Assembly: GCF_051020985.1 (NCBI RefSeq)
Contig: NC_134999.1
Location: 9,362,001-9,426,000 of the forward strand
DNA: 64,000 nucleotides
Direction: 5' to 3'
Origin: Nomia melanderi
Lineage: Eukaryota; Arthropoda; Insecta; Hymenoptera; Halictidae
Numbering within the stretch: the first letter of the stretch is position 1; the number at the start of each line of letters is the position of its first letter. Made by a program: the position numbers and the translations under genes. Under the pieces are notes generated by a model that had not been told where the DNA came from, searched no databases, and saw only the letters and a list, made by a program, of their open reading frames with translations. This document shows positions 12,001 to 24,779 of the stretch, one piece after another.

Positions 12001-15000
12001 GTTGTAGATGTGTTGAAGGTATACGAAGGTTTTCGGTTTTGGAATTTGTATTAGTGTTGCCTGATTGAATTAGGGTTCGGTGTTAAATGGTTATTTATAC
12101 TTTTAGGATGAAATTGTATTTATGTATGAGAGAATTGTAATGTTAAAAGATTATGAAATTTGCGAGACGCGCAGGTGTTGGAATAAAATTGAATGTTGGA
12201 GGTGTTTGGATGTAGGATTGTAAAAGAGGTATTACCTGTGGGTGGCTATTTAATGGTTTCCAATCTGATCAGGATTTTATAACAAATTTAGCGACAACGA
12301 TTTGTAATTGTAAACGAAATAATGACTTCTAATAATACTTTTCGAGATTATCGTTATAAGTGAGTAAAAGCTACATTATAACATATTACAGTCATCGAGG
12401 GGGTTCTTAATAAGCTACAGTAAGTAAAGATTTAAAGTGACGTAGTTTCACGTCATTTTGATGTCTATAGATGGAGTCTTAGCTATCAGGTAACTGTATA
12501 GAAAATTGCAGTACGAAAATACTTTGTCGCTATATATACTTCCTTCATTACACAATCAAAACTTGAGTGGTCCACTGATCGTAGACGTATAGATAAGTCA
12601 TTATATACGATCATCTAATGTATTCCAAGAGAAAGAATCTGGTTCATGTAATATCATATTAAAATGATCTCATTGAAATGTATTAAAAAGATCAATGAAT
12701 GTTACGAAAATTGAATATTGACAGCAAGTGTTACTGCACTGAAGAGTATATCGCTTTTTTTTGCTCGCATTTGATTTGTTTCACAAAATTGTCTATATAG
12801 GGTTTTCCTGAAATATTTAAAGCAGCGTATTTTTACCGTGGAAGAAAGCACCGCTAGTAATCTCGACGTTCCTCAGCGGGAAGCACCGTGAAGAACTCAA
12901 AGCAACACCTTCTATCGCCTTCGCGAGCAGCCACGTGAATGCGATTTTCACTGCTTAATCCCTGACAGCTACTCTGCGGGCCTTTTTAATCTTGCGACCT
13001 CGATTTACGAGCTATCGAACCGGCTGAAAGTCGAAGCTTCTTTGAACTTTCCGGCTCTCTAGCTAACTGAAAAGCCCACTGAAGATGGAATTGACCCGGT
13101 CAAAGGAAAATGATCAATTCAAACAGCGGTTCCATTCCTGCGAAACTGCGCGATACTCGCGAACGTGATGACCGGCGTCAAATCACGATTCTTAGGTCAT
13201 TATTTCATCTTTGATTATTTGCAATGGGAAATTTAAAAATTATTTATAGTTTAACGTTCATATTAATTCAAAGTAACAATTAATATTGAAAACGTAATAC
13301 ATAACTGTTTACGAAGAATTGATTAGAAATAGTAAATTACTGTTACTATTATATGATTCCCTTTTTTATCAAAAGTTTCCAAATTACAAAAGAAACTATT
13401 ATTCACGGTTTTGTATTCACTACAAACGTTGAAAATTCCCAAAAACAAAATAATTGAATACAAAACAAACAGTAAATATTTTGAAATTCGTTCAATTTTT
13501 ACTCAAACTTACGAGCCAAAATATTAGCTTCAACAGCAATAACTCCAAAACATAACTGAACAAAATATTCAAAGTTCAATTCACCTAAAACCAATCAAAT
13601 ACAACAAAAATATTCCCTTCTCCAGTCAACCGAACAACAACAGCAAAACTCTGAATTAACCCAAACCTCGTCGCCAAATTCAACCAACCTTAAAAAAGAA
13701 AAAACAAATCCCTCGACCGCAAACGTTGAAGCTCCTTCCTCCCGCCTGCACATCCAAAAAAGGAGAAAAAAAAACCAATCGCCGAATTCCCAGCCACCGA
13801 AAACCCGCGATATTCCAATACTCCACGCGGAACCCGGTGATACCGGCGCGGCGCGTCTCGAACGAAGACGTTCCCCGCAGTTCGAGCGGAAAACCGTCTC
13901 TCGAGATCGATCGTCGCTTCCGGCCGCGTTTTTCCCTCCGACACGATTTCCTCTGGCCCGCAGCGGAGTCACTGCTCCCTCCCCTGGCTTCCACCCTCCT
14001 AACCCCTAGCCCGTGGACACGATCAACCCCCGGAGTTATTCATGACCGGCCGAAAGTGGCTCTCGATTGATAATCCAGCGAGTACAGCTCGATTCCAGCG
14101 CGCGCGGCTGCCACGGTTAAACGGGACGAGAAACCGGCAGGAGGTGGCAGGGGGATGATGGAGGGTTGGGGTTTGAACGTGGCACGGTAGAAGGGGGACG
14201 AATAGGGTGGAGGGTGGTGCGGATCGAAGCGGGTAGGGTCGAAGGTTCGGTGCAGACGGGCGACACGGGGACATCGAAATAGGGCCTAGGGTGGATACCC
14301 TCGGTAATGTGATTGCTCACCCGTTTCACCTCGTCCCGGACTACTTGCCGAGTCGTCGTTCAACTCATTCCGGATCCAACGAACCCCTTCCCTTGTCAGC
14401 ATCCGGAAAGATTTCCCCTGAAAACGAGCGACGAAGAGGAATGGTCTGGGTTGGCTCGTTGCGGAGCAAGGGGGATGGAGGGTGGCGGTGGGTTTCTGTT
14501 ACCGGACGGAATATAATTCCTGGCTGCGGAGAAGGAAGTGGTCGACATGCAACCGGCCGGTCTCGGTTCCACCCTCTGGGAAATACGCGGGCTCGAGGAA
14601 GCCGGGGGTGGACAACAAGTGGCCAGCGGGCTTTCGAGGACTGTCGTCCTGCTCCGGGTTGTTGACTCTCTCGTGTCTCCTTTTTTCGGGGACGGGATGG
14701 ACGGGATCGATCGGTTGATTAATTTCGTTCGGCGGCTTCGAGACTATCGTCTTTAATCGGATACTCTTTTCTTTTTTGTTGCTCGTTTTATTCTTGATGA
14801 TTCAGGGATGTGCGATGGGGGTCGATTTGGTGGATAGACCTTTTGGGAGATAAATTTGACTTTGTGTTGGATTCGGTGGGGTTTAATTAATTAACATTAA
14901 GCTTTGGGATTTCGTTGTTTCTATGCTTTGATGATAGTTATAAAATAATTATCATATTTAGCTAATAATAGAAATTCGTTTAAGTTTGAAGTTAATTTCA

Positions 15001-16280
15001 ATATTGTAGAGTGCACTGATTTATTTGTGTTGTTTGATTAGAAAAGATGTGTGGTTATATTTTTGTTTAAATTAACAATTTATCGTTTAGGGAGTTACGG
15101 AAGTTTAATTTTTTAAGAAGGATTACTTTTCATGAGGTTAATTACTGTTATTTATTTTGTATTCACTTTAGATCAATAATTGCAAGAAGTTTTCCAGCAA
15201 CAAAAGGGTTCTTTTACTTAAATGAATAATGTACGAACATTTGTCGTGAAACTTATCTTTTTAGCCGTATTCAATTTTTATGAAACACTATGTTGTGCTA
15301 TGTAATACATTACTTTAAAAATTGTGCTTTTAGTTGTACTTCAAAAATTGTCACCTGCTGTTACTCGAGATTGATATTATAAATATAATAAGTAGATTCT
15401 GCACAGTAAATTTTTTAAACTGCTTAAAAATTAAGTAAGTTCTACAGTTACTAAATTGAGTATTTGTATTTTGTTTTTAAATATAATTTTACAAGAAGTA
15501 TGTATCATATAATAATTATCGATAATGATGTATTTATACCAGCATAGCTACTGTGTCATTAATAAATATATTCGAAAACTGATATCCAAATTTTCTAAAC
15601 AACTTAGATTAAATTAACATTGTACGGTATATATTGGTGTAAGTAATATTTATTTAGCAAAAATTTCAGAAACAGTTCTTTTCGGTTCACTCTTTACTTC
15701 ATCTTCCTCATTAATTTTCTCACGTAAAATATACTGGTAATTTTGGTAATGTTATCTTAAAATTATTTTACGCACATCAATGTGCCAGTAAAAATGTAAA
15801 TTATATGCATATAACAAAAAATTACTATCTCCACTCGTTGCTCGATCGCTTTCCCTGTGCTCGACTTAGATACCCAATCTTTCGTTTTCAGGAAATATAC
15901 CGGATGGCTGAGTGAACCGCTTTAAAACTCTCGAAAACAAGAGAAAGATATCAAATCGTAAATTGCTAAAAGTAAAAGAGGGTCCGAGATTTCGCCATCG
16001 GAAGACGGAGCGGCAATCACCGAGAGACGATCAATCTCGTAGCGGCGATTTTCAGCCACTTGTGGTCACCCACAAACTGTAGCCGCAGCGGAGACAGAGG
16101 GGTAAGGGTGGCTGCGAAGGTTGAAGGTCAATCGTTGTACGCTGGAAGGGGAGAAGACGACGATAAGGGTTGCGCTTTCTATCGAACTTTGATCTGACAA
16201 CTTACGGGCTCGAATTTCTTTCGACTATGCCACCCCACACGGATAGTACTCAATCAGAATCGATTAACGCGATGGACGAA
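12001..16280. other. Alternating AT spacers and GC islands, no gene
   Basis: AT-rich at 12001-12830, 13201-13720 and 14761-15830; GC-richer at 12831-13200, 13721-14760 and 15831-16280. Inverted TGACGT/ACGTCA half-sites with 6 bp between them lie at 12438-12455. The island at 13721-14760 has overlapping frames on both strands (up to 125 aa) with no domain. At 15880-15891 a good acceptor-like sequence (CTTTCGTTTTCAG) is followed by only ten codons before a stop, too little to call an exon. Confidence 0.65.
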
Positions 16281-17480
16281 ACAATTATTCTATATCCTAT
16301 TAGGTAACCGTTTATTAAATTGTGCAAAATATTTCTATACGAAAGACACAATTGTCGACTTCTAACTAAACACTGGAAAATTTTAAACAATCAGTGAATA
16401 AGCAACAAGCTTTCAATTGTAAAATATACAATTTTCTACTACGCGTTGTAGAAAGTATGGATATGAATTTAATAATAAATGAAAGATTGTCAAGCAAGTG
16501 TAGTCATATTAATAATTTGAAACTGTATTAGTATAATTCCTGCTGTTTAATTTTTGCCAGTAATCAAAAGGGAATTGACAATTTTTATGGTGGATATTTA
16601 ATTAATTATCACAGTTATACAGATATTGCATGAATCATTTTCTACATAATTTCCCTTTAATGTCCTCCCTACAAAAGGGGACGATTAAAATATTAATTAT
16701 ATCCTTGACAATTAGCGACAATTTCCAATAATTAATGACATTTTTCCGTGTCGAGAGAATTGTCACCAGATATTAAGCAGTTAATTAGGGTCTCCTCAAG
16801 TACCCGCGTCCGGAAGATGACATTAAATAATTAATTACTGGTTACGCAAAGCGCGCTCGTTGTTCGCAATTAAGCTACGAACCTTTTACTGCCGCTTGAA
16901 ATGCCGATTACAGAAATCCGCGCTGGACGTTCCCAAATTTTATGCGCCGAAATAATACAGTTATCGCTGCGACAAAAGCTAGGGAAATTCAAGGCAGGTA
17001 TTGCTCTTCAAAATTCGACGATTCAACGATATCGGTAATCGTAGTGGCAGCCTCGATGAAAATTAGTGACGAGTACTTTTAGTACTTTGTAAAATTAACA
17101 AATATTTTAATACAACAATAAGAAACGTTAATATACAATACTATTAATTACTATCATTACGATCATTAAACAAAAGTATGTTTAGATGGAAAGGTATGTA
17201 TTTCTATTGCTATAACAAGTAATTATTATACTACTACAAACTACATTCAAACCGACTTTACCAGAATTAAAATTACTATTCAATTCTAATATATAAAACT
17301 TCAATACATAATTCAGTTTTCCATAGAAAAAGCTCCTATAAGCTCAAATACACAAACGGTTGACCCCTCGCAAAGTTGCAAACGAATAATAATTCAAACA
17401 CCAAGCAACCAGTGCCACATGCCCCCCACCATTCCAAAGTTCGATGCATATTACATTCTCTCCCACCTGTACTTCAAAAA
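16281..17480. other. AT-rich spacer with clustered GACAATT words
   Basis: GACAAT/ATTGTC, the core recognised by SOX-type HMG proteins, recurs near 16349, 16487, 16574, 16708, 16718 and 16758, within about 420 bp, alongside many TAATTA/ATTAAT words. A moderate-GC patch spans roughly 16750-17060. No coding or RNA gene is supported. The cluster may be a regulatory element or chance in AT-rich DNA. Confidence 0.5.
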
Positions 17481-18560
17481 AACTCTCGTCTGCAAAGGGT
17501 TAACAACTTCAACCTGAAACCTCGAATCGCCCGCGTCGCCTTGCGCCGCGTCCTATCCGAGAAGACGGGGTCGGCTGCCAGTAAGCCGTAGCCGATTAAG
17601 CGGTGCGTTCGTTTCACGCTCGAGCCGAGCCCTCTCTATCAATTACCTCCTAATGCTCATGCAAATTGGCTGCGAAGCCCGACGTACGACTCCGGCTGCA
17701 GTCAATCAAGCGAGGCAAGGTTCGGGTCCCAAGTTGCCGACAAACTCGACAAGATAAATATCGGCGAAGCTCGACGGATTACCTACCCTCCCCTCCTCTA
17801 TAGCCACCGTTCGCCCCTTCCCCCCGATTTGTCGATAACGTGAATTGGGGGAGGGGGCGATGGCGGTGGTCTATGATTTCAATCTAGCCGTGGGCTGTGG
17901 GACTGCGCGCACACTGGGGCTGTAGAGGGGGTGGTGGCTGGAGGGTGAGGCAGCGATTCCCTCCACGGAGGCCATCCAATTTCCGATCGTTCCCTCGGCG
18001 TTGCTTGATGGCGACGGGACGCCGGCCGAGGTTTACAATTAAGCTGTCGGTCGGTGCCTCGCCGTGTCCCGCGCCGCGCGCCGGGCGGACTGTCAACACT
18101 CCTCGTAAAAACTTCATCGTCCAATTTGCGCCTCGGCTCTCCGTACCGTTGGGGGTGGTTGGTGCTCGGTTAAGGGGGCTGGCGGAGACGGGGGAACGGG
18201 GTTGGCTCGGGAACGAGGTCGGCCGGCGGCGGAAAATCGCGCGGTGATCTTAGCCGCTCGGCAAACGAATCTTGTAATGGAGACTGGATACGGCCCCGGG
18301 GGGTTGGGGCGGCCGGAGGTGTCGGCGGGAGAGGGTTGAGGGAAATGGACGCGGATCCGGCGCGGCGGAGCCGGGTCAGGGAAGGCGGAGAACGAGGACG
18401 AGACGGAGGAGCGAGGAAAGAGGCGACGCTAAAGAGGCCGGCTCGGTAGGAAGATTGAAGATTAAAAAGAGGGAGAAGAGGGAAAAATTATGTGGGCTGA
18501 GCGAGGAACGGGGAGAGTCGAGCGGCGGAATGGAAGCCAGAATCGACGGAGGAAGATGTG
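17481..18560. other. GC-rich island, G-rich in part
   Basis: A CpG-dense island that includes G-rich runs at 17847-17860 and 18296-18310 and a purine-rich stretch at 18360-18500. Frames of 116 aa (plus) and 81 and 77 aa (minus) overlap and look like composition artefacts. The G-runs are too widely spaced to meet a strict four-tract quadruplex pattern. Confidence 0.6.
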
Positions 18561-21100
18561 GAATGCGGAATTTTGTTGTGGCGAGGATAATTTTGTGTGT
18601 TTGTTTCTGAAGGTTGCGGGTTCGGCCTTGGGGAGAAACAGATCGCTGGCTGTTGAAGATTTAGTGGTTTGTTGTTTGCAGATTTTTATTTTACAAATGA
18701 AGTTTATTAAATCATTAGAAGAAATGTGAAGCTTGTTACCTTGGTGAGCTGGTTGTTACTTTCAGAAATTAAGATATTCATATAGTGAGTGGCTAGATGA
18801 ATTTAGAAAGATACTAATGGGAACCAAGATACAAGTTTGCTCAAAATTGTTCGTTTCTTTGGACAAAATAGGTTCTATGACATGTTCTTTGCATTTTAAG
18901 TCGAGCAGAGGTGGCCTACTTTTTTAAAGTAACCTATTACATAATAAACATCATTAACAAAAAAATATATATGTGTGAAAGGGAATAGGTGTACTATGAA
19001 TAGTTAACAGGCTTCTGTGCAAGATTCAATTCAGCACTGAAACCAATTGAAAATATGGATATTTAACAATTTAAAGGACGTCAGGTCATGCAAACCTGAA
19101 TTACGCTACATCACATACGTATACATATATAAATAACATGGCACTCGTTAAACCTCAAAATATGTCCACTCACCATCGTTGTCCACCAGAATTACATATA
19201 CATATATATCCAGGAAAACAATTCGCGAGACATATTTCTTCAAGCAAACCATGCGCGAAGTTTAGAACAAAATATCAGAACTGCACACAGAACGATACCT
19301 CCAGAGTGTCGTGGTTGCCGGTGACCGAATTTTACGCAGTTCGCCCGCCGAAACGCGGGCGAGGTAAAAAATTAATCGAAGAAACCCAGAAGCGGCGGAA
19401 ATAAAAGGAAAACAGCGCGGACGGTCGGTCGGCGAGAGAAAGAAGTGCGCGTCGACGTCAGGCGCGAACGAAGACGCAGTGGAAATGGAGGGAGGTAGAT
19501 AAAGGGAAGGATATGACGGGGAAAAAGCGAAGTGAGAACGTGGCCGATGGGAAAGAAAAAGGGAACGAAGAAAACGCGGAGGGCGAGAGAAATATTGGGG
19601 GTGGAAGGAAAAGACGAGGGTGTGAGCGCGGCAGAAGGAGAGATTGCAGTTGACTAGCAAGGCTCCCGTAATGAAATCAAGGGTGTAATGGCCCCGTCAG
19701 AGCGCAAACCCTCTACGAGCAACCTCGATTCTCTGTAGTCACCCCCATTTTCACCCCCGACCCCGTCCGCGTCCGACCGCCCCTTGCGCACGGACAGTTC
19801 CCGTACTCTTCCAGCTTTGACGTACCGTAAAACCATTACGCTTTAAGGTCGTCAGAGCATCGAACGTTTGAATGTCATGCCATTGCGCGGGTATCGCTTT
19901 TCGCTTGTTTAAATTTACATCGTTCCTTGGCCGACGTCCCATCCACTCCTTTGTCCCAACGCGATCAGGATCCGTGTAACCATTTTTTCGCGACAGTTGC
20001 CTCGGTAACGTTGCGACGGTCTTAACGAACAACCGGTGATTAACGGATCGAACTTTATGTTTCCGTTTTTCGAAGTTTGTAGTGAATTCTTTAACTCCTT
20101 AATTCCTTTCTTGACTATGATAGATACAACTCTATTACTGTTAATAATTTATTGAAAAAGAGAGAAAGATTCGAAGGATATTCTATGTACATGTTTGCTT
20201 TGAAGTATAATAATAAATGAGATAAGAGTAATATTTATTTAGAATTCAGAAGAACTAAGTAATGTTTAGTCATAAAGTATGACACCATTGTAATACTAAA
20301 GCTTCAAATTGCTACCTTCCTATAGTGAAGAAACTTTCAAATGCAAAGCGAAGTCTAGGTAGAATCAAAAAGGTACGATTTTCATGGATTAATTTGTTTC
20401 CAAAGTTATTACGTCTGAATGTTTGCCGGACACGTGTATCGAATATGAACGGTTGACGTATTCGTTCGTTGTTTGTCCTCTCTACTTCTTGTAAGTACTA
20501 ACGTGCTTGTATTGTACGAACGTTCAATGCCATTATCTCGCGAAAGAATGCACGTATGAGTAAAATTTATTCGTTGTATAAATGTTATTATTCATGTGTA
20601 CTGCATGAATAAATTTTATTTACGGTATAAATATTATCGTGTACAAACCTTTTGATTTGTTTTTTTTTCATGTAACATTTTTCGGTGAACCAGTAGTAAC
20701 ATGATTCTCTGTATAATTGCGTAGACATCCATTAACTACTTCCGATTAATAAATAATATAGCAAAATCCAAAAATTATGATAATTTAGTACTATCTCCTT
20801 TAGCGCGAATAAAAACATATGTTATATTCAATAGAACAGAAAATAAGTAAAACATCTTTAACCCTATACGTCGCAAAACATAATTTAAGACACTGCCAAC
20901 ATTGCCAACAATCGAGTACCTTTACATTTTACACAGAAATTGCTTTAGAATCTCAATACGCACATTATATCTTAATATCCGACAAACACTTATCTCGAAC
21001 ACATTTATTCAAACATTCTCAAACAATTTAAAATCCCCAGAACAAAGATAGCACTAGAAACAAAGAATAGCATAATCCAGAACGCAAAGTGCCGAACAGT
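18561..21100. other. Spacer, purine-rich island, spacer
   Basis: AT-rich at 18561-19250. A GC-rich block spans 19251-20060; its part from about 19370 to 19640 is strongly purine-biased on the plus strand. It returns to AT-rich DNA from 20061 to 21100. An inverted repeat combined with a direct repeat lies at 20559-20645 and is listed separately. No gene is supported. Confidence 0.65.
20559..20645. repeat. Hairpin-forming inverted repeat with overlapping direct repeat
   Basis: AGTAAAATTTATTC (20559-20572) is inverted at 20607-20621 with 12 of the inner bases identical. In addition GTATAAATGTTATT.. (from 20575) is repeated directly as GTATAAATATTAT.. (from 20625), each followed by GTGTAC. It is likely a small decayed repeat; I cannot assign a family. 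Confidence 0.5.
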
Positions 21101-22270
21101 CACCTAATTCTTTTCACCGAGGAAATCCTAGAAGCAATTCCGGGGCGAGCCCCAGCTTTTTTCAACTCAACCGCGAGAAAGATTTCCTTCCACTTGATAC
21201 CGCGTCGACGCGCCTCAATTTACCCGAAAAATGTAAACTTTATCTCAGACTTGCGGGGCATCGTCTATTGTCGCTGTAGCTGACAGAGGGCGAACAAGAA
21301 ACACCGTCGTTCGTCGGTGTCGTTTCAACGAACGCTGGTTCGGAAGCCGTCCGTGCCGTAAAAACAGTCGAACGGTCGCCAGTGTCCCGGCGCGGCAGCT
21401 TCCATCGCGCTCTCAGAAAAGTGATTCCGGTCGCAATCAAGCGTGTCTTTTTCTGCGGACTCCGCACGGCGGGGTCAAAGTACGAGGCGCCAACGTTGAA
21501 TCCCCGGCGATGCCGCCCCGCGTCGATTTAATTTATCATGGCAATCCCGAACCTCACTTAACACATTACTTACCGGCTGCGAATTAAGTGGATACATACA
21601 TAACACTGGTCAGCTCGAGCTTGAATTCTTCGGTAATACCGAGCGTTTGGCTGTCACTTAGAAATGAGTGAAGTAATGGAAAAGTTTAAGATTTTTTGTT
21701 ATCTGTTTATTACTAGTGATCATTGCACTTTATAAGAATTGATACTAAAAGCTATAAAGTATTAAAATTGTTACTTGTATCTAATGTCATAAGAAAGTCG
21801 AGCACATGAAATAGTTGAAACCGCATATCCATATATTACTTTTTCATCGCTTAGATACTCGGGTACTTGACATCTTTCACCTGAGTGTTCTACTTATGGG
21901 TATCATTCGAATATCTACATTTGTAATTTATATATTCGCGATAAACAATAAAATAATGAAGCAATTGTTTTAAGGTGGATATCTTTATTTTTATGCAAAA
22001 ATATTAACACGCTCACATTATTCGATAACATATCGTTCTCTTTGCGTTCTAGCCTTAACTATCTGAAGATACCCAATTACTCTTGTGCTCAAATATCTCA
22101 CGAGACTCGAGTACCTTCGCTGTATCCACGTATCTTATATGTACCCAGGTACCGAGTATCTTACACATTTAGTTAAAAATACTAGCCCCGCTGAAATCAA
22201 GAAAAAAGAACCAAGAAAGAACAACCCAACGTGGATGAAGTTGAACGCAAGTTGCGTCCACAGGAATTCC
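21101..22270. other. GC island then AT spacer with GATACTCGG-type repeat
   Basis: GC-rich at 21101-21560. In the following spacer, AGATACTCGGGTACTTG (21853-21869) recurs in inverse orientation at 22145-22162 (reverse complement AAGATACTCGGTACCTGG). Related words occur between (ACTCGAGTACC at 22105, GGGTATC near 21898). This looks like a cryptic repeat built on GGTACTCGGGTATC, or a decayed inverted-repeat element about 310 bp long. Confidence 0.5.
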
Positions 22271-23397
22271 TTGCTCATTATCGTCCGCGATAAATGAAGC
22301 CCGCGCGCCGCTCCGTCCGGATCGTTTGCACACGCCATTATCATGCAGATAATATCGCGCGATCGGACGGTAATGACCGACGAAATCATTCCGAATAAAT
22401 CAATAAATAAATAAACAAAATAAATCCGAGCCTGTCGGTTCGCTGCCCGCCACGCCGCGCGGTGTCGCGCGCCCAATAACGGGACGGTCCTGCAACGACG
22501 CGGGATACACGATGGGCCAAGCGAACAAAAGTAGCGGAAGTGGGACGAACTGATGGGCGGAGGATCGAGATAGACGAAGACGCGTCTATCGCGAGTCACG
22601 CTCTGCCACCGACGTCGCCGAAATCCTCGTAACCCATTGATTACGATACCGACAAACAACCGACTCTCGTCACACCTGTCCCCGTTCTTTTCCAACCGTG
22701 CGTTAGGTGGGGATTCGGGTAGCGGGGGGGCAGGGTAGCAAGAGGCTACTGCCTGCTCTCGGGCCCGTCTCTCCCGTTCATTCTCTCACGGGGAGTTTCG
22801 CACACCATGGGTTTCATGCTGACTCCCATCCGGAGAGCCGGGTTGCGATTTCATCCTCCATCTCCGTCCACCACCATCGACCCTCTTTCTCGCTACCGCA
22901 CTCACTCTCTGCCTGCTACTCGACACCCTCTCTCTCTTTCCACGTCTCTCCACCCAATCTTCTGTCCCACTCACACCCTCTGTTCCCTCGATTCCTCTCT
23001 TCTCTCTGTCTTCCTTTTCCAGCGATTCCCTCTATCTCGGCAGCAGGCCGTCTCTCTCGTTGCATTGGAAGGAAGTTTTGCACACCACAGAGAGAGCGGT
23101 ACCGGGCTCTTTCGCATCCAGAGTCAGAATTCCTGGCCCCTCTCCCCTGGCCTCGTTCAACGTTCCCCATACCCTCGATATATATCCCTGTGCATTTCGT
23201 TTCCTCTCGTTTCGTCGGTACCACCGCCACCTCCTCCTCATCCTCATCCTCCAACCATCCCCATCCTCCACCTCCTCTTTTTCCTCTCCCCTCCCATCGG
23301 AGCACAGGCTGACTCCCTCGAGCGTGTTCCAAGCTATACGGTGTTCCACCACCCCCTCTCGCCGTCCCCCGCCGTCTTGCCTCACCCTACCTGCCTA

Positions 23398-23418
23398 GCT
23401 ATCCAGCCATCCAGCCAT

Positions 23419-23449
<31 letters not shown>

Positions 23450-23450
23450 T

Positions 23451-23481
<31 letters not shown>

Positions 23482-23504
23482 TCCAGCCAGCCAGCCAGCC
23501 AGCT
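23398..23504. repeat. (AGCC)n minisatellite with 32-bp higher-order unit
   Basis: Twenty-seven tetranucleotide units, nearly all AGCC, with ATCC variants starting at 23401, 23409, 23417, 23449 and 23481. The last three are exactly 32 bp apart, so the array grew partly by duplicating an eight-unit block (one ATCC plus seven AGCC). It lies in the pyrimidine-rich tract, and the same unit occurs at 10641-10669. Confidence 0.95.
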
Positions 23505-23713
23505 CGTTCTCGGCGTTCTTTTTGCCCCGTTCTGTTTCACCACCGGTGGCGCAGCCCTCTCTCCATCCCCCTTTTCGAAACCCGTCTCGCTTCGACTCGC
23601 GAGAGCTATCGCTCTTTCCACCCGTTCCCTTCCTCCCTCGGCCCCTCCACCCGACTCACCATCACGGTGCACTCTCTTCTCTCGGCCACGGCCGATCCCC
23701 TCGCACGCTGTGT

Positions 23714-23765
23714 TCTCTCTCTCTTTCTCTCTCTCTGTCTCTCCCTCTTTCTCCCTCTCTCTCTT
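23714..23765. repeat. Imperfect (CT)n microsatellite
   Basis: CTCTCT repeats interrupted by TTT, GT and CC, within the pyrimidine-rich tract. Confidence 0.85.
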
Positions 23766-24370
23766 GCTCACCCTTCTATACCACCCTCTCCGTCCTCCAA
23801 CCTTGCCACGCCGATTTTCCCCGTCTCTGTCCGGTGCCAGACCGCACCGATACCCGCGCGCGTCGGCGGCAGCGTCGGCGGCCCTATCTCGCTCGCTTTC
23901 ACAAGTGGTTCCAGGCTCGGACCGGCGCCGGTGTCGTGTTTCGCGTAATAGGTCGCCGTCTATGATACGCCGCCCAGGGGTGGCCTCTCTTATTATTATT
24001 ATAATCATTAATCCCTTCCTCGTTTGGACGCCGCCGACGGAGAGAGAAAGATCACTGATCTTCCGACTGATCGCCCTCGCGGTACCTGCGGCTCCCTTAT
24101 GAGCGGTGGCATGATTCTTGATGCGGGTTGTCGGCTGCCTCTTCCCCTTTCTTCGTGTCTTTGCTCGTTTTCAGGGGAGCTGGGCGATGAGAGGGGGCAG
24201 GATATCCGCGCGAGGACTGATTAGTCGTGACCCTGCCCACCCCAGCTAGCTCGTGGTGGCGGGCGATGCGGATCGCTGCGGAGACGTTAATAAGCCACCG
24301 CTACCGACGGAATTTAAATGGAATGGTGTGTGGGGGGGCGCGGACTTTTTGCGCGGAATATGGCTTCTTC

Positions 24371-24779
24371 GATGAGTTTTGGCATATTACTTTCGATTAG
24401 GGTTTTTTCGTTTGGTGATATCTACGCGATTTGCGTTGTAGACGTTTTGTTGTTGTTTGTATTTATGGATTGATAAAAGATTTCAAACCCTTCATTCAAA
24501 TTAACTACATAATTATACTTAGATTGTGGTAGAATTTTAATAAATGTGGCGGATTATAGTCTCTTCAGTAGACACGATAGGCTAACTTCATTACGATTGA
24601 ATCATTGCGAAGATATCAAGAGTATTTATAAGAATATAGCAAAATACTGATATTAACTTCACGTATATTTTTTCGTGTTTAAGATATGGTAATGAAGATA
24701 AGGTCCGAGGATTTAAAGAGTTTTTTCTACATTGTAGTGAGACTTAAATTCTATTTTTAAAATGATTGGGGCTAATTTA
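24371..24779. other. AT-rich spacer left of the TTA-flanked element
   Basis: AT-rich DNA with no open frame of note, ending in the TTA (24777-24779) that flanks the inverted-repeat element. Confidence 0.7.

Larger units (their letters stand above)
22271..24370. other. Large GC island with ~1.1 kb pyrimidine-rich core
   Basis: From about 22690 to 23810 the plus strand is dominated by C and T, with CCTCC, CTCTCT and CCCATC text. This keeps one plus-strand frame open for 431 codons (22807-24102) and yields Pro/Ser-rich text. The complementary minus frames are Arg/Gly/Glu-rich. No domain, no plausible initiation context and no splice structure support coding. The tract includes the CAGC array (23398-23504) and a CT array (23714-23765). 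The 186 aa minus frame at 22135-22695 has one hydrophobic stretch but no recognisable family. Confidence 0.65.

Noticed and set aside
15878..15930. Strong acceptor-like TTTCGTTTTCAG
   Set aside because: Only about ten open codons follow before a stop and nothing recognisable is encoded.
17840..18320. G-quadruplex candidates
   Set aside because: G-runs are separated by loops much longer than 7 bases; a strict four-tract motif is not present.
22135..22695. 186-codon minus-strand frame with a hydrophobic stretch
   Set aside because: No family recognised; the hydrophobic part comes from AT-rich text and the rest from GC-rich text, so it spans a composition boundary.
23880..23965. HKWFQARTG text resembling a homeodomain helix 3
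   Set aside because: Only WFQ matches; the invariant N and R positions and the rest of the homeodomain are absent.
22807..24102. 431-codon plus-strand open frame
   Set aside because: Pro/Ser-rich readout of a pyrimidine tract and a CAGC minisatellite; no domain, no initiation context, frames on the other strand equally open.
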